Shown here piece by piece: positions 56,472 to 62,378 of a DNA stretch of 63,377 bases. This DNA comes from a virus. The stretch covers positions 1 through 63,377 of IMG/VR virus record IMGVR_UViG_3300049440_000210; one strand, 5' to 3'. A program made the translations under genes and the position numbers. How positions within the stretch are numbered: position 1 is the stretch's first letter; each line of letters starts with the position of its first letter. The notes below the pieces were generated by a model. That model was not told the origin of the DNA, did no database searches, and saw only the letters and a program-made list of their open reading frames with translations.

Positions 56472-57196
56472 GCCGGCAAACCCATCCACGTCCCGTGATG
56501 CTTGACGGGTGCTGCGGAGCCGGCGGGGCTACCCGGGGATACATCGACGCCGGATTTGAAGTATGGGGAACCGACCTGAACCCCCGGCACGCCCGCGATT
56601 ACGAGCTATCGGGCGGCCACTGGCTTGGTGCCGGGAACATCATGGAGCTACTCGCCAGCCAGCGCGACCTGCGTGACTTCAGCTTCATTCACGTCAGCTT
56701 TCCCTGCCAGTTTTACTCGCAGATGAGCCGGTGCCGGCCAGGTCTCGCGACAGGCTACCCGGACCTGATCGGCCCCGGGCGCGAGCTGCTGGAGCGCACT
56801 GGCCTCCCGTACGTCATCGAGAACGTCGCCGCCGCCCGGCCCTGGCTGAAGGACCCGGTCACGCTGTGCGGGCAGATGTTCGGCAAGCCCGTCTACCGGC
56901 ACCGCCTGTTCGAGGCCGGGAACGGGATCACGCTCACCCAGCCGCCCGCGCCGCCCTGGCAGCAGCACTCGGCAACGCCGTTCAACAAGTGGTGCCTGTG
57001 GAATCACCCGGTTCCGGCGGCGAAGGCCGGGCACTGGAAGCCGGGCATGTACGTCAGCGTCTCCGGCCACGAGCGCAAGGAGCCGGTCCGCGAGGCCATG
57101 GCCATCGACTGGATGCGCAACCGCGATGACGTCGCCGAAGCGATCCCGCCGTACATGACGCAGGAGATCGGCCGCCAGGTCCTGGCCCAGCTATGA
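56468..57196 (+). CDS. DNA (cytosine-5) methyltransferase-like protein
   Basis: 242 residues. C5-methyltransferase motifs: I, MLDGCCGAGGATRGYIDAGF; IV, VSFPCQFYSQMSR with the catalytic Cys80; VI, YVIENVAA with Glu118; VIII, PVYRHRLFEAGN. The target-recognition region is very short. Expected function: methylating cytosines in phage DNA to evade restriction. The next gene overlaps by four bases (ATGA). An N-terminal zinc-ribbon extension may belong to it (see 56,367). Confidence 0.85.
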   Translation: MSRQTHPRPVMLDGCCGAGGATRGYIDAGFEVWGTDLNPRHARDYELSGGHWLGAGNIMELLASQRDLRDFSFIHVSFPCQFYSQMSRCRPGLATGYPDLIGPGRELLERTGLPYVIENVAAARPWLKDPVTLCGQMFGKPVYRHRLFEAGNGITLTQPPAPPWQQHSATPFNKWCLWNHPVPAAKAGHWKPGMYVSVSGHERKEPVREAMAIDWMRNRDDVAEAIPPYMTQEIGRQVLAQL

Positions 57197-57525
57197 CGGG
57201 CCGCAACGTGTTCGACCCGGGGACCGGGCAGCCGCGGCTACTGAGCGAGCAGTGCTCCTCTTGCATCGGCCGGGCGGGCAACCTCATGGACCTGCGCGCC
57301 GGGAGGGTCCAGGGCATGGTCCGGGAGGCCCTGGCCGGCGGCGGGGCGATCATCTGCCACCAGACCCTGGGATACGCCGGGCAGCTGGCCGCGGGAGCAG
57401 CGTACTGCCGCTGGTTCTATGACAAGTTCGGATCGCGCTGCAACCTGCTGCGAATCTACGACCGGCTTGGCGGGTTCCTGGAGGTAACTCCCCCGGACGG
57501 GGGCCATGAGCCGCAGGCGCAGTGA
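57193..57525 (+). CDS. Hypothetical protein, 110 aa
   Basis: ATG 57193 overlaps the methyltransferase stop (CTATGACG). N-terminal Cys pair (LSEQCSSCIGRAGNLM), then a helical ALAGGGAIICHQTLGYAGQL and AAYCRWFYDKFG. Possibly a small partner of the methyltransferase. No family recognised. Confidence 0.6.
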   Translation: MTGRNVFDPGTGQPRLLSEQCSSCIGRAGNLMDLRAGRVQGMVREALAGGGAIICHQTLGYAGQLAAGAAYCRWFYDKFGSRCNLLRIYDRLGGFLEVTPPDGGHEPQAQ

Positions 57526-57919
57526 CTGGCTCGCCCAGCACGGGCGCAAGCGCACGTACCCCAGCCGTGCCCGCGCCTGGCTGGCCATCGCGCGGATCTG
57601 CATCCGGGAGCGGGAGCTGGTATCCCGCCGGCGCGGCGACGCACGGTACCTGGTGCCGTACGCCTGCACCTGGTCCGGCGACTGGCAGGCCGGCCGCGGC
57701 CACGTGCCGCACATTCACATCGGGCACCGGTCCTGGCGGAAGTCCCGTACGCGCCGCCGGCTGCACCGCCTGCTGGTCTACCCGGCTCGCCGACTGGTGA
57801 TCTGGCCGTGCTACCGGGCGCGGTCGCGCTGGCGCCAGTTCCAGAAGAAGAAGAAGAAGAAGAAGAAGAAGGTGCAGTCCCCGCTGAAAAACGTGAAGCC
57901 CCCGGCACGAGCCACGTAA
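57506..57919 (+). CDS. Very basic protein with poly-Lys tract, 137 aa
   Basis: ATG 57506, overlapping the previous gene by 20 bases. Arg/Trp/Tyr-rich (RSDWLAQHGRKRTYPSRARA, RKSRTRRRLHRLLVYPARRL), then nine consecutive Lys encoded by a run of AAG, and VQSPLKNVKPP. Likely binds nucleic acid. The stop codon sits inside the terminator loop. Confidence 0.55.
   Translation: MSRRRSDWLAQHGRKRTYPSRARAWLAIARICIRERELVSRRRGDARYLVPYACTWSGDWQAGRGHVPHIHIGHRSWRKSRTRRRLHRLLVYPARRLVIWPCYRARSRWRQFQKKKKKKKKKVQSPLKNVKPPARAT
57843..57872 (+). repeat. (AGA)n trinucleotide repeat
   Basis: About ten AGA/AAG units in the gene above, encoding the Lys run. A slippage-prone microsatellite whose copy number may vary between isolates. 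Confidence 0.9.
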
Positions 57920-57929
57920 CCGGGGGCTT
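57896..57929. terminator. Terminator hairpin between convergent genes
   Basis: AAGCCCCCGG / CCGGGGGCTT with a 14-base loop, followed by TCTCATTCTTG. It ends the rightward unit 55.7-57.9 kb and stands 12 bases from the end of the leftward 271-aa gene. Confidence 0.8.
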
Positions 57930-57940
57930 CTCATTCTTGA

Positions 57941-58756
57941 TTACGCCAGGGCAGGGATAGCCGCCACGGCCATGTCCTCAGCAATCTCCGCGGGATTCGC
58001 GACGTTCTCGAAGTAGTACGCGTGCACCCACGGGTGCGTTCCGGCGATCTCCGCGTACTGGTCGTAGGCGGCCTTCCCGCCGCCGCCGGCCTCGCCGAGG
58101 ATGCAGATCGCCCAGACCTCGTCCCACTCGCCGTGTGAGCCGTAGCCCTTCGGGCTGAGCGTGGCCTGCGCGAGGTACTTCAGGAACTTGGCCGCATCAC
58201 TCAGCGCGCCGTCCGTGAACACCACACGCAACCGGACCGGCCGGTCACCGCGAGGAGTGTCGTAGAATTCGCCCTTATCGCGGGCGTCACCCAGGTAGTG
58301 CGCGTCGCCGGCCTTGATAGCCGCCATGATCTCCGTGCCGCCGCGGACGGGGTGCGTCCCGCCGTCGAAGTACTTGCGGTAGAAGTCCCGGAGCATCTTC
58401 TGCTCGAAGTTGGCAGAGTTCAGGTCGCCGTCGTCGTCGCCCTTGCCGATCGGCAGGAAGACGTTGCTGAACGGGTAGACGTACACGCCGCCGTGGCTGG
58501 CATCGCCGTCCGCCTGCTCTCCCGCAGCCTGGCTGTCCAGGGCCTCGAACGGGACGATGAGCTGCCGGATCGCCTCGATCTGGACATCCCAGGTGCAGAC
58601 TGCGGAGTTACTGCTCCAGGGCCAGCCCTCTGACTCCGAGCAGTCGGCGTATACCTCCGGCTCCGCCTCTGACTCCTGCGGCAGCAGCGCGACGATCTCC
58701 TCGCGCCGGGTCCTCGCCGGGCCGCCGGTCGGGGTCTCCGTACGTACGATCTGCAT
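57941..58756 (-). CDS. Hypothetical protein with a von Willebrand A-like pattern, 271 aa
   Basis: ATG 58756 behind GGGGAAAGGAA. SNSAVCTWDVQIEAIRQLIV, GTEIMAAIKAGDAHYLGDAR, RPVRLRVVFTDGALSDAAKF and a strand VWAICILGEAG are spaced like the strands of a vWA fold, with TDG as a possible MIDAS part; the canonical D-x-S-x-S is not clear. Such domains act in TerD/TerF or regulatory complexes. Strong copy of the promoter motif 32 bases upstream. Function unknown. Confidence 0.5.
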   Translation of the reverse strand: MQIVRTETPTGGPARTRREEIVALLPQESEAEPEVYADCSESEGWPWSSNSAVCTWDVQIEAIRQLIVPFEALDSQAAGEQADGDASHGGVYVYPFSNVFLPIGKGDDDGDLNSANFEQKMLRDFYRKYFDGGTHPVRGGTEIMAAIKAGDAHYLGDARDKGEFYDTPRGDRPVRLRVVFTDGALSDAAKFLKYLAQATLSPKGYGSHGEWDEVWAICILGEAGGGGKAAYDQYAEIAGTHPWVHAYYFENVANPAEIAEDMAVAAIPALA

Positions 58757-58787
58757 GGGGTTCCTTTCCCCTCGGGTAGTACAGCCT

Positions 58788-58805
58788 ACTATACCGTAAA
58801 AGACT
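58788..58805 (-). promoter_or_regulatory. Promoter-like motif AGTCTTTTACGGTATAGT
   Basis: Differs from the 55.1-kb copy at one position. Precedes the vWA-like gene. TATAGT would be the -10, leaving a leader of about 25 bases with a good ribosome site. Confidence 0.7.
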
Positions 58806-58828
58806 CCAGGCCACCTGGGGGATCGCTC

Positions 58829-58951
58829 CTACTTCTTCGAGGACGTGGTGTACGAGTCACCGCACGCGCACGTCCATTGCAGGTACACCGTGTCGTTGTC
58901 TTCCCAGCTTGTCGTCGTATACGAGTGAACGTGCTCGTCGTCATCCGCCAC
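58829..58951 (-). CDS. Small protein, 40 aa
   Basis: GTG 58951 downstream of AAGGAGGG: MADDDEHVHSYTTTSWEDND, TVYLQWTCACGDSYTTSSKK. The TCACG pair looks like half of a zinc ribbon. It lies directly after the terminator of the tRNA operon, upstream of the vWA-like gene. Confidence 0.5.
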   Translation of the reverse strand: MADDDEHVHSYTTTSWEDNDTVYLQWTCACGDSYTTSSKK

Positions 58952-58967
58952 CGGGGACGTGCCCTCC

Positions 58968-59010
58968 TTAAAAAAGCGGGACCCCCGGCACTACCCTGGC
59001 CGGGGGTCCC
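58968..59010 (-). terminator. Terminator at the end of the tRNA operon
   Basis: GGGACCCCCGGC / GCCGGGGGTCCC with a 9-base loop; on the minus strand it is followed by a run of T (plus-strand TTAAAAAAG at 58,968). It closes the leftward tRNA array. Confidence 0.9.
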
Positions 59011-59082
59011 TGTTTGCGTTTTATGATCGCTTATAAGGCGATTGCGTTTTCCGATTACGCCACAGCGAGTGAACCGCTGGAG

Positions 59083-59186
59083 GGACTCGAACCCTCATTG
59101 AGCACGCAAGTGCTGTTCCGCTTGGCTGCCATCAGGAACGGCCCGTTTTCTTGAGTAACGACGCTCTGCCAATTGAGCTACGGCTC
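59083..59186 (-). tRNA. Scrambled or permuted tRNA: 5' half and an unmatched T-arm
   Basis: Minus strand: acceptor-like GGAGCCG, TA, D-arm GCTC-AATTGGCA-GAGC and an anticodon-like CGTTA-CTCAAGA, then about 30 unexplained bases, a hairpin AGCACTTGCGTGCT and a normal T-arm (GAGGG-TTCGAGT-CCCTC). The 3' end (CAGCGGT) does not pair with GGAGCCG. The acceptor complement CGGCTCC lies six bases upstream instead (see 59,187-59,235). Confidence 0.4.
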
Positions 59187-59235
59187 CACGGGAGGAGCCG
59201 GCGGGAATTGAACCCGCACTTCCGGTACGCAGGCC
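59187..59235 (-). tRNA. tRNA 3' half lying upstream of its possible 5' half
   Basis: Minus strand: TACCG, five-base variable loop, T-arm GCGGG-TTCAATT-CCCGC and acceptor CGGCTCC, followed by TCCCGT and then GGAGCCG of the neighbouring element. No matching 5' acceptor exists upstream. TACCG pairs at four of five positions with CGTTA of the 5' half, as a permuted tRNA would require. Confidence 0.4.
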
Positions 59236-59366
59236 CGCGGCCTGAGGACACACGGATCAAGGAGGCTGAAGCTGGAGCGATATGACGACGACGAGGCTGA
59301 TTCCCGGCAACACGGCCGGGAGCGATCAGGAAGCTGAGGCTACGCTCGTAGATACTGTACCATACT

Positions 59367-59729
59367 TCAAGAGCACGGGTGGTGCCCGAACGCGGCGAAC
59401 CACTTATTGGCCTTGCGGAACTTCCCGTCCCTCCAGAAGCCCCAGGCGCGGGCTGGCCGGCCGGTGACCAGGAACGTCCACGCACCCTGCGGGCCCGGAA
59501 TCACGGTGTGCTGGTAGCGGGCGTGCCGGAACCGCACGGACCCCGCGGACAGGTAGTCCTCCCCCGCAGGGGTCCGGTCGGCGTAGCCGCCGCGCAGGAC
59601 CAGGGTGAGGAACCACCAGGGATGATCATGGAAGGCCCGGTCATCATCCGGCCTCAGCCAATGGTGCACCCGGACAGAGCCTGCCGGGGTCTCCAGCCGC
59701 CACCTCACGACATAGGGACAACCGGGCAA
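59367..59729 (-). CDS. Cupin-like protein, start uncertain
   Basis: Core LETPAGSVRVHHWLRPDDDR, AFHDHPWWFLTLVLRGGYAD, DYLSAGSVRFRHARYQHTVI and TFLVTGRPARAWGFWRDGKF: a cupin with two His-rich strands (HDHPW and H of RYQH) as in small cysteine-dioxygenase-like phage proteins. TTG 59729 and GTG 59708 are the possible starts; the open frame continues upstream into a tRNA-like element. It lies within the tRNA array, so it is expressed either from the tRNA transcript or from its own site. Confidence 0.6.
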   Translation of the reverse strand: MPGCPYVVRWRLETPAGSVRVHHWLRPDDDRAFHDHPWWFLTLVLRGGYADRTPAGEDYLSAGSVRFRHARYQHTVIPGPQGAWTFLVTGRPARAWGFWRDGKFRKANKWFAAFGHHPCS

Positions 59730-59762
59730 CCCGAGCTTCTCAGCCCAGGCTGCTCGCCATAG

Positions 59763-59836
59763 TCCGCGGTGATGCTTTCGAGACACCGGCCTCTGCGTAA
59801 TCTGCGCAGCGCTCTTCCATTCTGAGCTACCCGCGG
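59763..59836 (-). tRNA. Degenerate tRNA-Ile(GAT)-like
   Basis: Acceptor CCGCGGG / ACCGCGG (one mismatch), D-arm GCTC...GAGC, anticodon stem CTGCG-CAGATTA-CGCAG with A at position 33, T-arm with two wobble pairs. May be inactive. Confidence 0.5.
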
Positions 59837-59919
59837 TCGAACGCCGGAATCCGCCTAGCCTCGCAGGCTCCCAGCCTTCCATGGGAATACTATAACAGAC
59901 TCAGCAGTGATGAGCAAAC

Positions 59920-59991
59920 TGGTGCCGCCGCCTGGAGTCGAACCAGGCACCCGGGTTTAGGAAACCCTGGACCGAATCCGCCGGCGGGGGC
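59920..59991 (-). tRNA. tRNA-Arg(CCT)
   Basis: Acceptor GCCCCCG / CGGCGGC with one mismatch, short D-arm, anticodon loop TTCCTAA, T-arm CCTGG-TTCGACT-CCAGG, CCA encoded. Reads AGG, a rare codon in high-GC hosts. Confidence 0.75.
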
Positions 59992-59995
59992 GCAG

Positions 59996-60068
59996 AGTCG
60001 CGTTCCGGGGTCGAACCGGACGTCAGCCTGGGTTGCAGCCAGGCCCCCTCACCGGAGAGTAACGCGAC
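59996..60068 (-). tRNA. tRNA-Cys(GCA)
   Basis: Acceptor GTCGCGT / ACGCGAC perfect, anticodon arm CCTGG-CTGCAAC-CCAGG, T-arm TCCGG-TTCGACC-CCGGA, discriminator U as in tRNA-Cys. CCA not encoded. Confidence 0.9.
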
Positions 60069-60116
60069 ATGATCCCCGGTACTTCTTTGTCATCAGCGCC
60101 CCGGGGAGGCCCCTCG

Positions 60117-60185
60117 TATCCCTGCCCGGAGTCGAACCGGGTAACTCTCCTTCGGAGGGAGGGCAGCAGGTCCGCTGCCAAGGAT
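60117..60185 (-). tRNA. tRNA-Arg(CCG)
   Basis: Acceptor ATCCTTG / CAGGGAT, D-arm AGC...GCT, anticodon loop CTCCGAA, T-arm CCCGG-TTCGACT-CCGGG. Confidence 0.75.
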
Positions 60186-60192
60186 AAGTATC

Positions 60193-60278
60193 GAGCCCCT
60201 GTCCGATTCGAACGGATACTCACTAGCGTCGGCAGCGTGCACGCCGTCAAGCGCCGGAGACCAATCCAGGGTAGGGGC
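60193..60278 (-). tRNA. Class II tRNA, probably Ser(TGA)
   Basis: Acceptor GCCCCTA / CAGGGGC (one mismatch), T-loop TTCGAAT and a long variable arm (CAC...GTG). The anticodon arm around CTTGACG pairs poorly, so the anticodon is uncertain. Confidence 0.45.
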
Positions 60279-60282
60279 ACGG

Positions 60283-60364
60283 TTGACGAGGAGGGATTCG
60301 AACCCACGAAGCCGAGGCGCCGGATTTACAGGCCGGATGCTTTGAACCACTTGCATACTCGTCA
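60283..60364 (-). tRNA. tRNA-Tyr(GTA)
   Basis: Acceptor TGACGAG / CTCGTCA perfect, D-arm TGC...GCA, anticodon loop CTGTAAA, long variable arm as in bacterial tRNA-Tyr, T-loop TTCGAAT. Confidence 0.85.
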
Positions 60365-60369
60365 GTAAA

Positions 60370-60480
60370 GAGGGTTTCCGCGGCCATTGAACCCGGCAGG
60401 TCACGGCTGAACGCGATTTGCGGGGCCGGGAGCCTGCCTGAGTCCGGCTTGCCGTCACGAGGATGCCCTCAACCCCGGCT
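60370..60480 (-). tRNA. Degenerate class II tRNA-like element (Leu CAG?)
   Basis: Ends GGGGTTG / AAACCCT pair at six of seven positions; CTCAGGC resembles an anticodon loop and TTCAATG a T-loop, but the anticodon and T stems do not form. Probably a decayed tRNA-Leu. Confidence 0.3.
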
Positions 60481-60484
60481 TACG

Positions 60485-60568
60485 GGCGACGAACGGGATT
60501 TGAACCCGCGAATCCTTGCGGACACAGGGTCACAACCTGACGCATAATGCCATCCTGCTTCCGCCGCC
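60485..60568 (-). tRNA. tRNA-His(GTG)
   Basis: Acceptor GCGGCGG / TCGTCGC with the extra G at -1 facing C73, the tRNA-His hallmark. Anticodon loop TTGTGAC; T-arm GCGGG-TTCAAAT-CCCGT. Confidence 0.9.
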
Positions 60569-60588
60569 ATGAGCGCCTTCCGGCGCAG

Positions 60589-60660
60589 TACCCACTGAGA
60601 ATTTCGAAATCCCGGCCCGCTGTTTGTAGGACAGCCGCTCTGCCTCTGAGCTAAGTGGGC
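60589..60660 (-). tRNA. tRNA-Val(TAC), C at position 33
   Basis: Acceptor GCCCACT / AGTGGGT, anticodon arm GCTGT-CCTACAA-ACAGC, T-loop TTCGAAA. Position 33 is C, not the near-universal U. Confidence 0.85.
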
Positions 60661-60709
60661 TTGCTCGCCCCGGAACGTTTTCTATAGCGCCATCCGGAGT
60701 TAGCGCTGG

Positions 60710-60781
60710 TACAGCCACCGGGAGTCGAACCCAGACCGACAGGTTCGTAGCCTGTCATGATATCCATTTCACCATGGCTGC
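60710..60781 (-). tRNA. tRNA-Arg(ACG)
   Basis: Acceptor GCAGCCA / TGGCTGT, anticodon arm ACAGG-CTACGAA-CCTGT, T-loop TTCGACT. Wobble A34 implies editing to inosine by host TadA. Confidence 0.9.
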
Positions 60782-60782
60782 G

Positions 60783-60857
60783 CGGGACTAACCGGATTTG
60801 AACCGGCGGCTTCCACCGTGACAAGGTGGCACTCTAACCAGGCTGAGTTATAGCCCC
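60783..60857 (-). tRNA. tRNA-Asp(GTC)
   Basis: Acceptor GGGGCTA / TAGTCCC, discriminator G, anticodon arm CCACC-TTGTCAC-GGTGG, T-loop TTCAAAT. Confidence 0.9.
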
Positions 60858-60929
60858 ATTGGTGAAGCAGGACGGCTCTTCTCTCGTGCCAGACCTTCCC
60901 TGGCGAAGGCGTACTCCCTTCCTGCTTCC
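60858..60929 (-). tRNA. tRNA-like element without a TTC-type T-loop, CCA encoded
   Basis: Acceptor GAAGCAG / CTGCTTC followed by A-CCA, and an anticodon-like GCCAG-GGAAGGT-CTGGC arm, but the T-arm region (around AGAGAAGAG) has no TTCGA-type loop. Function doubtful. Confidence 0.35.
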
Positions 60930-60930
60930 G

Positions 60931-61001
60931 CTCTCCCACCTGGACTCGAACCAGAATTAAGCGGTTAACGGCCGCTCGTCCTCCCATTAAACGATAGGAG
61001 A
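60931..61001 (-). tRNA. tRNA-Asn(GTT), C at position 33
   Basis: Acceptor TCTCCTA / TGGGAGA, anticodon arm AGCGG-CCGTTAA-CCGCT, T-loop TTCGAGT, discriminator G. Position 33 is C. Confidence 0.85.
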
Positions 61002-61002
61002 T

Positions 61003-61080
61003 TGGTAGCGGAGGCGGGATTTGAACCCGCGATCTCTGGGTTATGAGCCCAGCGGGGACACCGAGCTCCCCTACTCCGCG
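61003..61080 (-). tRNA. Initiator tRNA-fMet(CAT)
   Basis: Initiator hallmarks: unpaired C1 x T72 end, three G-C pairs in the anticodon stem (CTGGG-CTCATAA-CCCAG), T-arm GCGGG-TTCAAAT-CCCGC, CCA encoded. An initiator tRNA is unusual cargo for a phage. Confidence 0.9.
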
Positions 61081-61081
61081 G

Positions 61082-61152
61082 TCGTCCTACAGGGACTCGA
61101 ACCCTGTTCTCGGCCTTGAAAGGACCGGGACCTACCCATGATCGACAGGACG
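61082..61152 (-). tRNA. tRNA-Glu(TTC)
   Basis: Acceptor CGTCCTG / TAGGACG, anticodon arm CGGTC-CTTTCAA-GGCCG, T-arm CAGGG-TTCGAGT-CCCTG. Confidence 0.85.
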
Positions 61153-61157
61153 TCATG

Positions 61158-61252
61158 AATCCAGGGAACGCGGCGACGGAATCGAACCGCCCGGCATACG
61201 TTCCTGATCGGCCAGAACCGCTAGCACAGTCCGGACTGTGCGCTTCCCTGGA
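61158..61252 (-). tRNA. tRNA-like element with a palindromic hairpin in place of the D-arm
   Basis: Ends pair as CCAGGGAA / TTCCCTGG; T-arm GGCGG-TTCGATT-CCGTC is normal. The D region is an 18-base self-complementary hairpin (GCACAGTCCGGACTGTGC). The anticodon region (GTTCT...GGAAC, 9-base loop) is irregular. Confidence 0.4.
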
Positions 61253-61255
61253 AAC

Positions 61256-61330
61256 GTGCTCGTACCGGGATTTGAACCCGGGATCTCCTGCTTGAGAGGC
61301 AGGTGACTTCACCGCTTGTCCACACGAGCA
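61256..61330 (-). tRNA. tRNA-Glu(CTC)
   Basis: Acceptor TGCTCGT / ACGAGCA perfect, anticodon arm CCTGC-CTCTCAA-GCAGG, T-loop TTCAAAT. Confidence 0.85.
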
Positions 61331-61334
61331 TGAG

Positions 61335-61408
61335 TCGCGCGCCGGGGAGTCGAACCCCGTCCTCTCGGCTTAGAAGGCCGGCGTGACCATCCGGTACACC
61401 TGCGCGCA
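61335..61408 (-). tRNA. tRNA-Arg(TCT)
   Basis: Acceptor TGCGCGC / GCGCGCG, anticodon loop CTTCTAA, T-arm CGGGG-TTCGACT-CCCCG. Reads AGA, rare in high-GC hosts. Confidence 0.85.
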
Positions 61409-61409
61409 G

Positions 61410-61480
61410 TACCTCCCCAGGGACTTGAACCCTGACAACGCGGGGTAAAGGCCCGCTGCACTGCCTTATGCTAAAGAGGC
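61410..61480 (-). tRNA. tRNA-Lys(TTT), C at position 33
   Basis: Acceptor GCCTCTT / GGGAGGT with wobble pairs, anticodon arm GCGGG-CCTTTAC-CCCGC, T-loop TTCAAGT. Position 33 is C, next to where anticodon nucleases such as PrrC cut tRNA-Lys. Confidence 0.85.
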
Positions 61481-61485
61481 ATAGT

Positions 61486-61556
61486 CGGGATACCGGGGAT
61501 CGAACCCGGGCCTGACGGGTTATGAATCCGCCGCTCTTCCGTCTAAGCTATATCCC
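61486..61556 (-). tRNA. tRNA-Met(CAT), elongator (or Ile2)
   Basis: Acceptor GGGATAT / GTATCCC, anticodon loop TTCATAA, T-loop TTCGATC. Lacks initiator features. Ile2 after lysidine modification cannot be excluded. Confidence 0.8.
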
Positions 61557-61559
61557 AGT

Positions 61560-61629
61560 AGGAGCGCCGGGAATCGAACCCGAGTCACGTCCGTATAAGA
61601 GGCGCGTCCTTACCATTGAACGACGCTCC
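61560..61629 (-). tRNA. tRNA-Ile(TAT)
   Basis: Acceptor GGAGCGT / GCGCTCC, D-arm GTTC...GGAC, anticodon loop CTTATAC, T-loop TTCGATT. Reads AUA directly; rare in bacteria. Confidence 0.75.
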
Positions 61630-61632
61630 AGT

Positions 61633-61703
61633 AGGCCCCCAGGGAATTGAACCCCGATTACGTGCTTATCAGACACGCGTCCTCACCGATTAGACGAGGA
61701 GCC
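61633..61703 (-). tRNA. tRNA-Ile(GAT)
   Basis: Acceptor GGCTCCT / GGGGGCC, anticodon arm CGTGT-CTGATAA-GCACG, T-loop TTCAATT. Confidence 0.8.
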
Positions 61704-61709
61704 CGTAAG

Positions 61710-61792
61710 AGGAAGGTAGAGGTGTCGAGCCCCCAGGTGTTACCCCGCCCTCGCTTTCGAGGCGAGTTGCAGCGCCGGCTGCGTACCTTCCG
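61710..61792 (-). tRNA. tRNA-Ser(CGA)
   Basis: Acceptor GGAAGGT / ACCTTCC perfect, anticodon arm CTCGC-CTCGAAA-GCGAG, extended variable region, T-loop CTCGACA (C54). Confidence 0.8.
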
Positions 61793-61799
61793 GGGATCG

Positions 61800-61830
61800 G
61801 GCACAGGAAATGTTGCCCTTGTCCTGTGCC
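61800..61830. other. 9-bp hairpin in the tRNA array, then 100 bases without a clear tRNA
   Basis: GGCACAGGA / TCCTGTGCC with a 13-base loop. The stretch to 61,929 contains no recognisable TTCGA-type T-loop in the right setting. Possibly a processing site or decayed tRNA. Confidence 0.5.
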
Positions 61831-61929
61831 CTGGCGGGATTCGGGGTTAGCCGTACGTCGCGCTCCCCAGGAGTTCAAGGCAGCAGGCAGGCAACCTCCC
61901 CGCTGTCAGGGTTTCCCGGCCTACCTCCG

Positions 61930-62013
61930 CGGAAGACGGAGAACTCGAATCCCAGCGCTCGCGCGCCGAACCGGTTTCCGGCCGGTCCCTGACTCCTGCC
62001 AGGTTCATCTTCC
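61930..62013 (-). tRNA. tRNA-Ser(GGA), C at position 33
   Basis: Acceptor GGAAGAT / GTCTTCC, discriminator G, anticodon arm ACCGG-CCGGAAA-CCGGT, long variable arm, T-loop TTCGAGT. Position 33 is C. Confidence 0.8.
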
Positions 62014-62071
62014 ATTTGAAGGACTCACGCTTCACAGGCTTGCGCCATTTCGGTACCTCACGCGAATCCAG

Positions 62072-62157
62072 AGGAAGGCGCGGGATTCGAACCCGCGTCG
62101 GTATTATCCGAACTGCCTTAGCAGGGCAGCGCAATAAGCCAGCTATGCGAGCCTTCC
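62072..62157 (-). tRNA. tRNA-Ser(GCT)
   Basis: Acceptor GGAAGGC / GCCTTCC perfect, anticodon arm CTGCC-CTGCTAA-GGCAG, long variable arm, T-arm GCGGG-TTCGAAT-CCCGC. Confidence 0.9.
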
Positions 62158-62213
62158 AGGGAGTGCCCGGATTGCGGTTGCCGCGGCAGCGCCACGTTTA
62201 CCGGGTCACCTAG

Positions 62214-62298
62214 TGCGCGAAGAGGGACTCGAACCCTCACGACCTTGCGGCCACACGGGTCTGAGCCGTGCGTGTCTGCCAATTCCAACCACCCGCGC
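62214..62298 (-). tRNA. tRNA-Leu(CAG)
   Basis: Acceptor GCGCGGG / TTCGCGC, anticodon arm CACGG-CTCAGAC-CCGTG, class II variable arm (GGCCGCAAGGTC), T-arm GAGGG-TTCGAGT-CCCTC, discriminator A. Confidence 0.9.
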
Positions 62299-62299
62299 G

Positions 62300-62374
62300 T
62301 GGAGCAGACGACGGGACTCGAACCCGCAACCATTACCTTGGCAAGGTAATACGCTACCGTTGCGCCACGTCTGC
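62300..62374 (-). tRNA. tRNA-Gly(GCC)
   Basis: Acceptor GCAGACG / CGTCTGC perfect, discriminator U, CCA encoded, anticodon arm TTACC-TTGCCAA-GGTAA, T-loop TTCGAGT. Confidence 0.9.
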
Positions 62375-62378
62375 AAAG

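Noticed and set aside
59080-59240. A tmRNA in the scrambled tRNA region
   Set aside because: Too short, with no tag-peptide frame and no tmRNA-type acceptor.
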